A stretch of 64,000 nucleotides of DNA from UBA3069 sp050633465 (GCA_050633465.1 JBOEGO010000009.1:47346-111345); one strand, 5' to 3'; positions 18,201 to 27,102 are shown, counted from the first letter of the stretch. Numbers and translations: made by a program. The notes: generated by a model from the letters alone, not told the origin.

Positions 18201-19004
18201 AAAGTGAGGTCCAACATGCCGCCAGAAAAACCACTGATCGATGCTGTGCCCGATCTACCGCCTTTGGAAGATAGAGACATCCGCACGCGCGCTGCCGCGG
18301 ACATCGCCGCCCGGCCGAGCCTCGCCCTGGCGCAGGATGCGGCCTACCGGATTTACGTTGAACCGGACCAGGCAGTGGACCGGATGGTTGCGCACTACAC
18401 CGCGCAGGGAGACCGCAAAGCCTTGGTCTCCGAGATCGAACGGTCCCCGGAAAGCTTTGGCGAGATGCAGGGCAAGACACGGCTTGGGATCGCCAATGGA
18501 GATCGCCGCACGGCGCTGGAATTGACGCCCACGATGGCCCGTAAGGTAGAGGAGCATTTGACTGAGCTCGACAGGATCAAACTGAACATCGTCGACCGGC
18601 ATGAGGCAAGACGCGCTGCGATGCGTAAACCGATCCCTGATTTGTCTCCTGAAGCGCACGCTTACATGGCGCGGATGGCGCAGGTGCACCAGATGCCGTC
18701 CGGACAGGAGAAGGACGATCAGACGCGGCTCCTGATGACGGATAAAGCATCGGCGCAGGAAGTCGTGCGGTTCCGTCAGGGTCTGGCCGCGCGCTACGGC
18801 AAGGGGGACGAAGCCATCCGGAAAGGGATCGAGCAGGACCCGGCTTTGGCGTCGCGATCAGCGTTGGCGCGCAAGTCAATTCAGGAGCGCGCCGACGGGG
18901 TCGCCCACGCAATACCGGTTATGAGTCAGATGCGTGAGCAGATCCAAAGGCTGGATCGCACACCGGATCGCGGCAAGGATCAGTATCGCGGAATTGAGCG
19001 ATAG
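15228..19004 (+). CDS. traA: TraA relaxase-helicase (Ti-plasmid type)
   Basis: 1258 residues from TTG 15228, which has GGAAAGGAG 7 bases upstream and gives the canonical start MAIYHLSAQIIGKGGGRSAV. The longer frame from 15171 lacks such support. The relaxase domain (about 1-250) has the likely catalytic Tyr25 (AAAAYRH) and the metal-binding NPHVHLM near residue 142. A RecD/TraI-like helicase follows, with Walker A GYAGAGKST near residue 405, VMDEAGMV near 475, and a late motif near 705 (IDYGYARTIHKEQG). It nicks oriT and unwinds the transferred strand. Normal length and no interruption suggest it is functional. Confidence 0.95.
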   Translation: MAIYHLSAQIIGKGGGRSAVAAAAYRHCAKMEREETAEEIDYSRKGGNAHSEFALPKDAPEWIAAFAEEHAAPEASAFFWNAVEANEGRKDAQLMREIVLALPVDLTTEQNIELVRDFVSRELSAHGIVADWAYHDMADNPHVHLMTSLRPLTDEGFGAKRVPVLGDDGKVLRGSDGKIRYEQFSGSQERLREMRAAWAETQNHHLAKHGHDIRVDHRSFEELGIDAVPSKHRGPASDNMDARGEVSELAEKAKLAARENYLRYADDPALILNKITTQKAVFTRHDIAREIHRTECTPAEFQALFYHVGAHEELVPVAAPAFDPFTGDATSEAMFSTRTMVELEHQMLQNIDGLARRQSAPIADKDLEKAYAVFEAKRGFDLTDQQKMVVRHLTRETGAAALVGYAGAGKSTATEATRIAFEAQGYTVVGGALAGIAADNLRSEAGIESRTLASWEYQWAKGDMLPNAKTVFVMDEAGMVSSRQMESITRTLNEAGARMIVLGDARQLQPIQAGAAFRAFVDVTGYSELDSVVRQHAPWMRKAAIAFGSGRAGEGVAAYLEHDKLGWLESNEDARTALIADWMPYHQASADITIMAHRNEDVIALNVEAREMLKSKDTLDEEATFASERGEKPFAAGDQILFLKNERSLGVFNGSTGQVVEAERNRLKVLVEGHVDPITLRANEYNHIDYGYARTIHKEQGNTVDRAFVYLSPTMDAQLSYVALTRHRDDVSLYASREDYRSKGELVELMCRDRLQDSTALYRDRVDYKDIVRGFAERRGFSTTRVITDFVKANVQYLRERFDRLAERFGRLRHPAPDREPILVPERDGGKEPARRVPPAPRPPEMSVHLQHAVNRLSHNLASETIRGRKARGFERSAHYELNLALSAGELRSFNADLRSVFPKDAILTHGSHQPNEDAPVLDGLPNGWKSFARESWEQVFAAQWAETQATLQPLTERVRPWDLARATAFTEGPDRAPTQTPDRSTDQTPAKVRSNMPPEKPLIDAVPDLPPLEDRDIRTRAAADIAARPSLALAQDAAYRIYVEPDQAVDRMVAHYTAQGDRKALVSEIERSPESFGEMQGKTRLGIANGDRRTALELTPTMARKVEEHLTELDRIKLNIVDRHEARRAAMRKPIPDLSPEAHAYMARMAQVHQMPSGQEKDDQTRLLMTDKASAQEVVRFRQGLAARYGKGDEAIRKGIEQDPALASRSALARKSIQERADGVAHAIPVMSQMREQIQRLDRTPDRGKDQYRGIER

Positions 19005-19037
19005 GACGGAGCCTGCTGCGGATTGCACGTTCGTCCG

Positions 19038-20003
19038 TTAAACCCAGCTGATTGGCTTGAGGATGATGTCATCGAGCGTGTTTTGAAGGCGGGTTGCAAG
19101 ATGCGGACAGAGCGGCGTGTGCAAGCCGCGCGCAACGGGCGAGGCGAGCAGACCACGTGTATGAGCCGCCTTTCGGCAGAGCATCTCGCGGGTGTCGATG
19201 TCATGCCCGTTCATGATTGCGATCAAGGGTGCGAGCTGATTGTGGATGGCCTGGGCCTCATGGAAGCGACCATCGCGGGAGGCACTGTAAAGCGCTGCCA
19301 CTTCATGCGGGGCTATATAGGCCAGCGATGACAAGACGCCGTCGCCACCGGTGTTGAGATTGTGGAAGAGGGCACCTTCCGAGGACGGCAGCAAGGCCAT
19401 TGGCCTGTCGGTCCCTTTGAGCGTGTAGTAATCTTGGTCGTAGCGCAGGACATTATCATCATGGCCCATGTCGAAGCCGAGGATCTGACGACCGGTGGTG
19501 GCTATCAGGGCAAGGTCTTCGGGCGCTTCGGCCCATCGGTTCTCACCGTTGCCCAAGGCGAGGATAACGGGCAGGGCAAGGCGGTCGGTCAATGCCGCCA
19601 GATGCGTGATCCGTTCGCCGAGCGTCTGACCCTCAAACCCTGTCTTCCATTTGACCGGGAAGGTGATGATCGCATCAGCCCCTGCCGCCTTGCAGGCGAT
19701 CACATTGTCAAACACGGCTTCGGACAGTTCTCCCACACAGGAGACCAGGATCTGACCGTCCTTGAGACCGGCACGGGTACAGCGGATGACCTCAAGGCGC
19801 TCTTCTGGAGTTAGTGTCAGCCGTTCCCGCACCGTTGTATTGACGGCAATCCCGATGACGCCATCGATACGTGTCAGCCTGCGGGCCTGGTCGGTGATGG
19901 CAAGGCACAGGACATCGCCTGCATCATCGAAGGGTGTCAATGTGGACGCAATGATCCCGCCGGCAAGGGCTTCGAACGTTATACCTTGTTTTGCAAAGCA
20001 CAT
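19038..20003 (-). CDS. DapA-superfamily protein lacking the Schiff-base Lys, copy 1
   Basis: 321 residues, a complete TIM-barrel protein of the dihydrodipicolinate synthase/N-acetylneuraminate lyase family. The usual GTTGES block is replaced by VNTTVRER, the TPYY tyrosine region by FPVKW (Lys118), and the Schiff-base Lys of the GIKE-type motif by Asp178 in ILGFDMG. Normal aldolase chemistry is therefore unlikely. Copies 2 and 3 share all three changes. By hand count it is about 88% identical to copy 2. The gene is convergent with traA, 33 bp away. The sequence just upstream (GAGGACAAGTGA) matches the end of an HU/IHF gene found before copy 2, but the homology stops there, next to the HAD gene. 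Confidence 0.85.
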   Translation of the reverse strand: MCFAKQGITFEALAGGIIASTLTPFDDAGDVLCLAITDQARRLTRIDGVIGIAVNTTVRERLTLTPEERLEVIRCTRAGLKDGQILVSCVGELSEAVFDNVIACKAAGADAIITFPVKWKTGFEGQTLGERITHLAALTDRLALPVILALGNGENRWAEAPEDLALIATTGRQILGFDMGHDDNVLRYDQDYYTLKGTDRPMALLPSSEGALFHNLNTGGDGVLSSLAYIAPHEVAALYSASRDGRFHEAQAIHNQLAPLIAIMNGHDIDTREMLCRKAAHTRGLLASPVARGLHTPLCPHLATRLQNTLDDIILKPISWV

Positions 20004-20021
20004 GTCACTTGTCCTCTGATA

Positions 20022-20648
20022 TCAATTCCATAAAAGACTTTTGATCTGTGAATTCAGCCTAAGTTTCCCCGGACCTTTAAATTGAACTGCCGACATGCCC
20101 AATCTCTGCGCAGCGGCGCAATTTTCCTCGTTGTCATCGATAAATAATACGTCTGAAGCCTCGAGACCAGAGCGATGCAGAAGCACCTGATAAATTTCTG
20201 GATTAGGCTTCACGATACCTTCATCAGCGGAAACAATGATATCCCGCATGAGATCTAGTTCTGGAACAGTTTGTCTAATGTGATCGACGGCGCCAAACGG
20301 CGCATTGGTCAAGCCAAAGAGCGCAAACCCTTGCCCATGAAGACTGCGAACGAGTTCCCGCATGCCAGGTATCGCTCGACTGACCGTCCTGTGAAGGTTC
20401 TGATGATAGGCCTCGAAGATATGCCGGTGGTTAGGATGTTCATTGGTAGCGATGATTAATCCTTCCTGCCATGAGCGTCCTCGGTCTTGCTCCAGATTCC
20501 AATCGTAGAAACCGATCTGAGCTAAGCAGGTTTCCATCTCATCGTGGTCAGCGAAGTGGGCCTGTAACGCAAGGAATGGTTCCCAATGAACGAGTACGTT
20601 TCCAAAATCGAACGCGATGGCCCGAGGATCAGTATTTAGCTTAGACAA
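20022..20648 (-). CDS. HAD-family hydrolase (YihX/class IA type)
   Basis: 208 residues. Motif I is AFDFGNVLVHW with the nucleophile Asp14, motif II FGLTNAP, and motifs III/IV KPNPEIY and VLFIDDNEENC. The Gly two residues after the nucleophile, where most HADs have Asp, is normal for the YihX-like branch, which contains sugar-phosphate phosphatases. It lies downstream of a ROK kinase and SIS-domain gene on the same strand, with a 110-bp gap. It may therefore dephosphorylate an intermediate of that sugar pathway. Confidence 0.85.
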   Translation of the reverse strand: MSKLNTDPRAIAFDFGNVLVHWEPFLALQAHFADHDEMETCLAQIGFYDWNLEQDRGRSWQEGLIIATNEHPNHRHIFEAYHQNLHRTVSRAIPGMRELVRSLHGQGFALFGLTNAPFGAVDHIRQTVPELDLMRDIIVSADEGIVKPNPEIYQVLLHRSGLEASDVLFIDDNEENCAAAQRLGMSAVQFKGPGKLRLNSQIKSLLWN

Positions 20649-20758
20649 TACGTTTGCTCCTTCGAGAAGAGGACTGCGGCAGGGACTAATAAGTGCTGCG
20701 ATTGTCAGTAACAGGCGGTTACAATGTCGCGGTTGCTTAACGCGTTGTTCACTTACGG

Positions 20759-21691
20759 CTACGCCGCGGCTTCAATGCCATGTCTGGGGATAGAATATGT
20801 TCCAAGAAGTCCAGCATCGTTGCCTAACTCGCTCGCACGAATGTTTGCTTGGTCGGCGAACATTTTCCACGCATACCGACTGACTTTTTTTTGAATTGGA
20901 TCGATCAAGAAAGCGCCTGCCTTTGAAAGACCGCCGCCGATTATGCACTCGGTCACACAGCTTGCGTTAATGAGCCCACCAATGGTCTGCGCCAACTGAT
21001 CCGTAGCATCTTCAAAAATTTCGATGGCAATCTTGTCGTCACGGAGTGCCATCTCTCGGAGAGTGTTCACATCAAGGGGATCATCATCCCAACCGGCCTT
21101 GCGCTTATATGTTTCGACCAGAGCACGACCCCCGGCGAGATCTTCGATTGATCCTCTCAAACCACGGCTGGAATGGCCTTGTCCCGGCCGCACGCAAATA
21201 GCACCGAACTCTGGTGGTTCACCGTTTGGGCCCTCCAACACCCGGCGCTCGTGCACAATTGCGCCGCCAATACCTGTTCCGATACACATGTAGATAAAGG
21301 AAGGCTTTGTACGGCCTACTCCAAACTGAAGCTCGCCTTGTGCGGCACAGGTTCCATCATTTCCAATACCAGCAGGTACGCCAAGGACGGCGGATAGCGC
21401 CCTGGATATCGATCCTGTTTTAAGGCTGGGAACCGCGCCGGACCCATCTACGAGGACGCCTGTCTTCGGGTCTGGATATCCCGGAGCGCAGATTCCAACG
21501 CTTTGGGGTTTTACATCTGCTGTGTCTGCGATCTCGCGAAGATGTAGGCCAATATTTTTGGCAAGTGTTGGAAGCGGCATGTCCTTTGCGGTCTTCAGAG
21601 ATGATCGTGCTAGGATTGAGCCAGTATTGGAGACGATGCCGAGCTTTATTGAAGTGCCACCGATATCAACGGCGAATGCAAGATTTTCCAT
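20759..21691 (-). CDS. ROK-family sugar kinase
   Basis: 310 residues. The N-terminal phosphate loop is VDIGGTSIKLG, the substrate/ATP block reads GNDGTCAAQGE near residue 110, and CIGTGIGG lies near 137. The HCxxCGCxGC-type zinc motif common in ROK glucokinases is replaced by RPGQGHSSRG. This is seen in the polyphosphate glucokinase/ManNAc kinase-like branches, so substrate is uncertain. Start and SIS-gene stop overlap as TAATG. Likely phosphorylates the sugar or amino sugar imported by the ABC transporter further upstream on the same strand. Confidence 0.82.
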   Translation of the reverse strand: MENLAFAVDIGGTSIKLGIVSNTGSILARSSLKTAKDMPLPTLAKNIGLHLREIADTADVKPQSVGICAPGYPDPKTGVLVDGSGAVPSLKTGSISRALSAVLGVPAGIGNDGTCAAQGELQFGVGRTKPSFIYMCIGTGIGGAIVHERRVLEGPNGEPPEFGAICVRPGQGHSSRGLRGSIEDLAGGRALVETYKRKAGWDDDPLDVNTLREMALRDDKIAIEIFEDATDQLAQTIGGLINASCVTECIIGGGLSKAGAFLIDPIQKKVSRYAWKMFADQANIRASELGNDAGLLGTYSIPRHGIEAAA

Positions 21692-22737
21692 TAGGCCGCT
21701 GTCCCAACCTTGATTTTCAAGAATTTACCCATGGTCGGATATCGCATTTTCTCTGGATCGATACCCTTCACAAGGGCTGTGTGCATCGCAAGGAACTGAA
21801 ACGGAAGAGCAGCAATGATCGGAGCAAGAAGTGGGTTGGTGTCCCGTGATGTCCACCTCAAACCCGCCACTTCTGCTGGCTTACCTGATGCACGAAAATC
21901 AAGGATTTCTGACCCAATTGAAAAGTATTTGATGGCGGCCTTCATGCGGCAGGCAAAGTCGTATTCCGCATCGGTTGCTGTGATGAAGCAGACGAGAGAT
22001 TTTTCTGTGAGGCCGTGAAAGCGCCCATGAGACATTTCTTCGGTTTCCAGCCCGAAGCTGGGCAAACCACTCATCTCAGCGATCTTAAGTGATCCTTCGC
22101 TTGCCGTCCCAACATGTTCCTTTTGGCCAAGAACCACGAGCACATCGCTTTCAGCTGCACGTTGCGCAAAGTCGACCGCCCACCGCTCCGATTGAAGGGC
22201 GAAGGTTTCCATATCGGAGAGTGCATTCTTAGTGTCCGCAGGTATATCTTGGCGTGTCAACGCATGTCCGAAAATTTGAAGGGCGAGAGCTGTTGCCGAG
22301 TAACCCTTTGTCTTGGGACCAATCTGTTCATCTGCGACCGGCATGGCGGCCACGGCTGCCCCTGTTTGTGCAAGTGGACTATCGGGATTCCCAGTTAGGA
22401 CGATAACCGAGCCTTCCCTGCGTAGAAGTGCTTCAGTCGTATGAAGCGTGTCAATGCTTTCGCCTGACTGCGACACAACGATTGAGAGCACCTTTCCAGA
22501 TGGCATGGTATCGAGGCTTTCGAGGCATTCTTGAGGGCTGACGAGCACCACAGGTACGCCGGTTTTCCGAAATAGAGGAAGTGCCGTCATCAAGGCGTTC
22601 ATTGAGCTGCCAGTGCCGACCAGAAGAACCGCTTCAGGGGGAGAGGCTGGTAGAAGTCCCGCATAGGCGGCAGGCAGCTCGTCAATCATGCGGCCGGCCA
22701 ATTTTGGCTGCTCCTGGATGTAGTCTTTTACGAGCAT
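21691..22737 (-). CDS. SIS-domain sugar-phosphate isomerase/deaminase-like protein
   Basis: 348 residues from ATG 22737, chosen because GGCAGGA lies just upstream; the longer frame to 22785 begins in the promoter region. Two SIS domains are visible: LLVGTGSSMNA with SQSGES (about residues 40-110), and a second with VVLGQKEHVGTASEGSLK, then EMSHGRFHG (about residues 200-240). The arrangement resembles GlmS C-terminal/AgaS-type aldose-ketose isomerases or deaminases. No glutaminase domain is present. With the ROK kinase it forms a short catabolic operon driven from the divergent region before the ROK repressor. Confidence 0.8.
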   Translation of the reverse strand: MLVKDYIQEQPKLAGRMIDELPAAYAGLLPASPPEAVLLVGTGSSMNALMTALPLFRKTGVPVVLVSPQECLESLDTMPSGKVLSIVVSQSGESIDTLHTTEALLRREGSVIVLTGNPDSPLAQTGAAVAAMPVADEQIGPKTKGYSATALALQIFGHALTRQDIPADTKNALSDMETFALQSERWAVDFAQRAAESDVLVVLGQKEHVGTASEGSLKIAEMSGLPSFGLETEEMSHGRFHGLTEKSLVCFITATDAEYDFACRMKAAIKYFSIGSEILDFRASGKPAEVAGLRWTSRDTNPLLAPIIAALPFQFLAMHTALVKGIDPEKMRYPTMGKFLKIKVGTAA

Positions 22738-22784
22738 ATTGGTCCTGCCTGTGATATTGAAAATATGTGTCTTGGCGAATAACA

Positions 22785-22802
22785 CAAATCGTTAGCATTA
22801 TT
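22785..22802. promoter_or_regulatory. Candidate ROK-regulator operator, copy 1
   Basis: CAAATCGTTAGCATTATT lies between the SIS operon and the divergent ROK regulator gene. It matches 15 of 18 bases with CAAATCGTTTGTATTAAT at 28556-28573, upstream of the transporter operon. Function is inferred from its presence in both promoters of the module. Confidence 0.45.
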
Positions 22803-22915
22803 CAAGGCATCATTGTAGACTTGGGGATGTCTAAGAGTGCATTTGCAGGCTATATCTTGTAGGGCGCGCGGTACGGTCGTAACCGTAATCGCTTGTAATG
22901 GGAGGAAGAACCAAA

Positions 22916-24157
22916 ATGCTAACGGGGGCTAATTCGGATTTCGCCAAAAGCCTGAATCGACGGGTAGCGTTGGAATCAATCCTCCGAAACGGGCCTATCT
23001 CCAGAACTGACATCGCTGAACAAACAAGACTGACGCCGCAAACTGTCTCCAACATTGTCGCTGAGCTGATGCCCTTCGGGATCATTATCGAACGGAACAT
23101 ACACACCGGTAAAAAGGGTAAGCCAGCTCGCGAGTTTCTAGTGGACTATGATGGCTTTGCTTCCATCGGCCTCCACATCGATCAGCATCGAATTATCGGC
23201 TCCCTTGCCAACGGGAAAGGCGATGTACTGGCGGAGGTTCGCCACGAGCTGTCTGAACAACGCCCCGATGATGTCAAAGACCTCGCAAATACGCTGATAT
23301 CGCAGCTGTGCGCGGACCAGTCTTCGATCCGCCAGAAGTTAATTGGAGTCGGCGTGGCAATGCCGGGTTTGTTCCGAGAAAAGAGGTTCTTTTCGGGGTC
23401 CGCACTCACAATGCAAGAATGGGATGATTACCCGGTTGCAGACGACTTTTCTGCTGCTTTCGGCTTGCCTGTCTTTGTCGAAAACGACGGCACGGCCGCA
23501 GCAATAGGCGAGAACCTTTTCGGAGACGCCCGTAACCTATCATCGTTCCTGTATTTTTACTTTGGTCTCGGTCTTGGCGGCTGCGTCTTTGTAGAGGGAA
23601 AACCGGTCAGCGGCGCTAACAGCCGAACCGGAGAATTCGGACATATACTTGTTGAGCCAGGTGGACGGAGTTGTCCATGCGGCGCGGCTGGATGTCTCGA
23701 GCGTTATGTCTCACGTCTCGCAGCCTTTCAGGCGATCACAGGATCGAGCGAAGAATTTACCTCTGTCCCCATGGGCGAACTAGCAGCTGCTTATGAGAGA
23801 AAAGATCCGCTGATCCGTGATTGGCTCGAAACTGCAGCGACCTATCTCGCGACAGCAGTGAGGAGCGTGACTCATACAATGGATCCGCAGAAGGTATTCT
23901 TTGGGGGCCAACTTCCTCATGACCTTCTAGCTGAAGTGGTCGTAAAAACTGAAGCGGAATTGGACCGCGTAAAGCCGACACGCGGCCACATTCCAATGCC
24001 GGATTTACAGATGGCTTCGGGAGATGTCGCACGCGGGGCTGCCGCGTTACCGCTGTCCGTCTTGATCAATCCACCACAGAACCATCAACACACCGGGATT
24101 GGCTATGTTCGGCCAAAGGAAGAGAACAGTCTCTACAATCTCCTGACGGGAGCATAA
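22916..24157 (+). CDS. ROK-family transcriptional repressor (NagC/XylR type)
   Basis: 413 residues from ATG 22916, with GGAGGA 9 bases upstream; ATG 22898 overlaps that site. A winged helix-turn-helix is at residues about 15-75 (ILRNGPISRTDIAEQTRLTPQTVSNI). The ROK sugar-binding domain that follows has FVENDGTAAAIGE and YFGLGLGG, and the zinc site CPCGAAGC near residue 260. Transcribed divergently from the SIS/ROK kinase operon and opposed to the transporter genes. It probably controls both, sensing the sugar or its phosphate. Confidence 0.88.
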   Translation: MLTGANSDFAKSLNRRVALESILRNGPISRTDIAEQTRLTPQTVSNIVAELMPFGIIIERNIHTGKKGKPAREFLVDYDGFASIGLHIDQHRIIGSLANGKGDVLAEVRHELSEQRPDDVKDLANTLISQLCADQSSIRQKLIGVGVAMPGLFREKRFFSGSALTMQEWDDYPVADDFSAAFGLPVFVENDGTAAAIGENLFGDARNLSSFLYFYFGLGLGGCVFVEGKPVSGANSRTGEFGHILVEPGGRSCPCGAAGCLERYVSRLAAFQAITGSSEEFTSVPMGELAAAYERKDPLIRDWLETAATYLATAVRSVTHTMDPQKVFFGGQLPHDLLAEVVVKTEAELDRVKPTRGHIPMPDLQMASGDVARGAAALPLSVLINPPQNHQHTGIGYVRPKEENSLYNLLTGA

Positions 24158-24172
24158 ACGTCAGAGCTTCAT

Positions 24173-25270
24173 TCAGGCTCGAACCCTTAGTCCATCTGCG
24201 TCGAAGACAAACATTGAAGTTGTATCCGCCACAGCAAACCCTGTCAGTCCGTCGCCGTGCCGTCCGTCCTTTTTCTGCAGCGAAAGGCGGGTACCCGTAT
24301 CGGTATCAACATATACATAGGTGAGATCGCCAAGTTCCTCGACAAAAGCCACAGTCACGGGAACAGCCAGATCGCCCGTCCGCTCCGCGCTGAAATGGAG
24401 GTGATCGGGGCGAATACCGATGCTTACCTTAGCACCTACCGCCAGTGTTCCTGCACTGAGAGGCAACACAATTTCAGGAGCATTTTTCTCGTTGTGAAAC
24501 CGCAGGGTCGTCGTTTTGTTGGAAACGTCAATCACTTCAGCGGGCAGGAAGTTCATGCGAGGAGTGCCGACAAAACCTGCCACAAACATGTTGGACGGAT
24601 CATCATAGAGTTCGAGCGGTTTGCCAACTTGCTGGATGTTGCCGCCTTCGAGGACCACCATCTTGTCGGCCAGCGTCATGGCTTCGACTTGATCGTGCGT
24701 CACATAAATCATCGTTGTGCCTAGCTTCTTGTGGAGTTGAATCAATTCTGCCCTCATTTCAATTCGTAGCTCGGCATCGAGATTCGACAGCGGCTCATCA
24801 AAAAGGAATACTTTCGGATTGCGTACGATGGCACGTCCAATTGCAACGCGCTGTTTTTGGCCGCCGGACAATTGGCTGGGTTTGCGATCCAGTAATTTCT
24901 CAAGCTGCAGGATTGCGGCAGCGCGTTGAACCTTTTCTTTGATTTCCGTCTTTGGTGCCTTTGCAAGTTTCAAACTGAAGCCCATGTTCTCCGCGACCGT
25001 CATATGTGGGAACAACGCGTAAGACTGAAACACCATTGCAATACCGCGCTTGGCGGCGTCGATGTCGTTGACGACTTGGCCATCGATAATCATCTCCCCA
25101 CCCGTAATGCTCTCTAGACCTGAGATCATACGCAGTAAGGTCGATTTTCCGCAGCCGGATGGTCCGACAAGCACGACGAACTCACCCGACTCAATGTCGA
25201 GATTGATGTTACGCAGAACATCGACATTTCCGTAGCTCTTGAAGGCATCGTTGATTTGAAGGTCAGACAT
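24173..25270 (-). CDS. Sugar ABC transporter ATP-binding protein (MalK/UgpC type)
   Basis: 365 residues. Walker A GPSGCGKST near residue 37, signature LSGGQKQR near 134, and Walker B VFLFDEPLSNLD near 153 are followed by the H-loop YVTHD and a C-terminal TOBE/OB regulatory region (from about 240). These features are those of CUT1-class carbohydrate importers. It is last in the order binding protein, permease, permease, ATPase (28414 to 24173), and convergent with the ROK repressor, only 15 bp from its stop. Confidence 0.95.
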   Translation of the reverse strand: MSDLQINDAFKSYGNVDVLRNINLDIESGEFVVLVGPSGCGKSTLLRMISGLESITGGEMIIDGQVVNDIDAAKRGIAMVFQSYALFPHMTVAENMGFSLKLAKAPKTEIKEKVQRAAAILQLEKLLDRKPSQLSGGQKQRVAIGRAIVRNPKVFLFDEPLSNLDAELRIEMRAELIQLHKKLGTTMIYVTHDQVEAMTLADKMVVLEGGNIQQVGKPLELYDDPSNMFVAGFVGTPRMNFLPAEVIDVSNKTTTLRFHNEKNAPEIVLPLSAGTLAVGAKVSIGIRPDHLHFSAERTGDLAVPVTVAFVEELGDLTYVYVDTDTGTRLSLQKKDGRHGDGLTGFAVADTTSMFVFDADGLRVRA

Positions 25271-25312
25271 TGGTTAGCTTTCTTAGTATTTCATGCAGGT
25301 CTTCTCCTCAGG

Positions 25313-26197
25313 TCAGCCTTTGGAGCCGGACATCTGAACACCTTCAATGATTTTGCGCTGGAAGATGATGAAGAATATGATTGGTGGGATTGCAGCCAGA
25401 AAGTTGGCCGTCATGACGACATCGACCGTTGTGTGTGAGAACGGCGAGTTGAATTGATTGATGACCTGACTGACGGTGTAAACATTCTGCTTGCTGGACA
25501 CGACCAATGGCCAGATGAAGTTGCCCCAGGTTTTCATGAAGGTCAGGATTGCGAGGGTTATCATCGCGTTCTTGGAAAGTGGCAGCGCGATGTACCAATA
25601 GAGCTGGTAGTGGTTTGCCCCTTCCAGACGCCCCGCTTCGAGCGTTTCTTTGGGAATACTCTGCATAAACTGAGTGAGCATAAAGAGACCAAAGGCAGAG
25701 GCCAGACCGGGCACCACAAGACCCTGCATGGTGTTAAGCCAGCCCAATTGCGCAACGAGCAAGTAGGTGGGGATCAGTGTCACGGCGAGGGGCACCATCA
25801 AGGACAGCATGACAATGCTAAACAGAATCTTCTTGCCGGGAAATTCAAAGAGGGCGAACTCAAAAGCGGCCATAGAGCTGATCAGCAGGACGCCTACGAT
25901 CGTCAGGATCGTATACATGATCGAGACATAATAGGCCTGTAGATAGCCGGTCTCTTCAAAGACTTCCCAGATCTTGGTAAATCCATCAGCAAAGGATGTT
26001 GGATAAAGGCGTGGGTTCACCGCGACGGGAACGCCCGCTTCCGCAAAGACGACACTGAACATCCACCACAAAGGAAAGAGCGCAACGACGGCAACGCAAA
26101 GGGCTGCAATCCATTTCAGAACAGTCCAAAGAGACGGTGCCTTTATCCGACTTGCGGTAGAACCAACGAAAATTTGGCTTGCGGTAGTGTCCGTCAT
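25313..26197 (-). CDS. Sugar ABC transporter permease (MalG/UgpE type)
   Basis: 294 residues with six hydrophobic segments, the first near residues 28-50. The EAA-type loop to the ATPase is LEAGRLEGANHYQLYWYIALPL (core EAGRLEGAN) near residues 185-205. The 4-bp overlap with the upstream permease shows an operon. It forms the channel together with the 26194-27084 protein in a CUT1 importer. Confidence 0.92.
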   Translation of the reverse strand: MTDTTASQIFVGSTASRIKAPSLWTVLKWIAALCVAVVALFPLWWMFSVVFAEAGVPVAVNPRLYPTSFADGFTKIWEVFEETGYLQAYYVSIMYTILTIVGVLLISSMAAFEFALFEFPGKKILFSIVMLSLMVPLAVTLIPTYLLVAQLGWLNTMQGLVVPGLASAFGLFMLTQFMQSIPKETLEAGRLEGANHYQLYWYIALPLSKNAMITLAILTFMKTWGNFIWPLVVSSKQNVYTVSQVINQFNSPFSHTTVDVVMTANFLAAIPPIIFFIIFQRKIIEGVQMSGSKG

Positions 26198-27084
26198 TTG
26201 AGCCTCCCACGGATGAAGAAGAGTGCGGCAGTCACCGACATAATGATCACCGTCAGAATGAAGCCATAGGCTGCAGCTTCACCGAATTTGAGTGCGCCAA
26301 AACCACGTCCAATCATGTCCATGACCGGGAAGAGAAGGGCTTGGCGACGACCGCCGTAGCTGTCGAAGGCTGATGTTGTCAGGAGCCACGGGACGTCAAA
26401 TACTTGCAGAGCAGAGATGAAGCCGTAGGTGATGACGAAGAACAGGACCGGTGCGATCATCGGGATCGTCACGTAGCGGATTTCCTGAAACTTGTTTGCT
26501 CCATCAAGACGTGCAGCCTCATAGAGATGCTGAGGCACGTTTTTCAGCCCCGCGAGAATGATGACCATGTTGAAACCGGCCGACACCCAAACGTCGACTG
26601 CAATCATGGCGTAGAGCATTGTGCCGGTATCATTGAGGAAATTGACAGAACCAATGCCGAACCAGCCCAGGATCGTGTTCAAGATTCCAAAGTTGGGCGC
26701 ATAGATCCAACGCCATAGTGTGGCGGCTAGGAAAAGCGGCATCATGACAGGGACGAAATAAGCAGAGCGGAAAATTTTGGCCCAGATTCCATCGAAACTG
26801 TCGACCAACACCGCCAACAAGAATGCCACAGTGATCCCGAGCGGCACTGTAATCGCCACGTAGGTCAGAATGTTTGTGATGCCTTTTTCAAACTTACGCG
26901 ACCCGATAATATCGCTGTAGTTTTCAACGCCGACATAGGTCGGTGTGTTGATCGCGTTCCATTCGAAAAAGCTGTAGTAAAAGCCACTTGCGATTGGGTA
27001 GAGAAAGAATACCACGAAAATCGCGAAGAAGGGCATGAGCATCACGTAATGCGGTGCGATTGTACGGGCGGAGCGGTTCATCAT
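26194..27084 (-). CDS. Sugar ABC transporter permease (MalF/UgpA type)
   Basis: 296 residues, six predicted membrane segments. The EAA-type loop reads LYEAARLDGANKFQEIR near residues 187-203. It starts 61 bp after the binding-protein gene, with a hairpin in that gap, and overlaps the second permease by 4 bp. Partner channel subunit of the CUT1 system. Confidence 0.92.
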   Translation of the reverse strand: MMNRSARTIAPHYVMLMPFFAIFVVFFLYPIASGFYYSFFEWNAINTPTYVGVENYSDIIGSRKFEKGITNILTYVAITVPLGITVAFLLAVLVDSFDGIWAKIFRSAYFVPVMMPLFLAATLWRWIYAPNFGILNTILGWFGIGSVNFLNDTGTMLYAMIAVDVWVSAGFNMVIILAGLKNVPQHLYEAARLDGANKFQEIRYVTIPMIAPVLFFVITYGFISALQVFDVPWLLTTSAFDSYGGRRQALLFPVMDMIGRGFGALKFGEAAAYGFILTVIIMSVTAALFFIRGRLK

Positions 27085-27102
27085 AATTCCCTAGAGAAAA
27101 GA

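Noticed and set aside
18255..18689. 144-codon minus-strand frame inside traA
   Set aside because: Shadow frame; traA is continuous and of normal length through this region.
21691..22737. SIS protein as a full glucosamine-6-phosphate synthase
   Set aside because: No N-terminal glutaminase domain with its catalytic Cys; only the two SIS domains are present.
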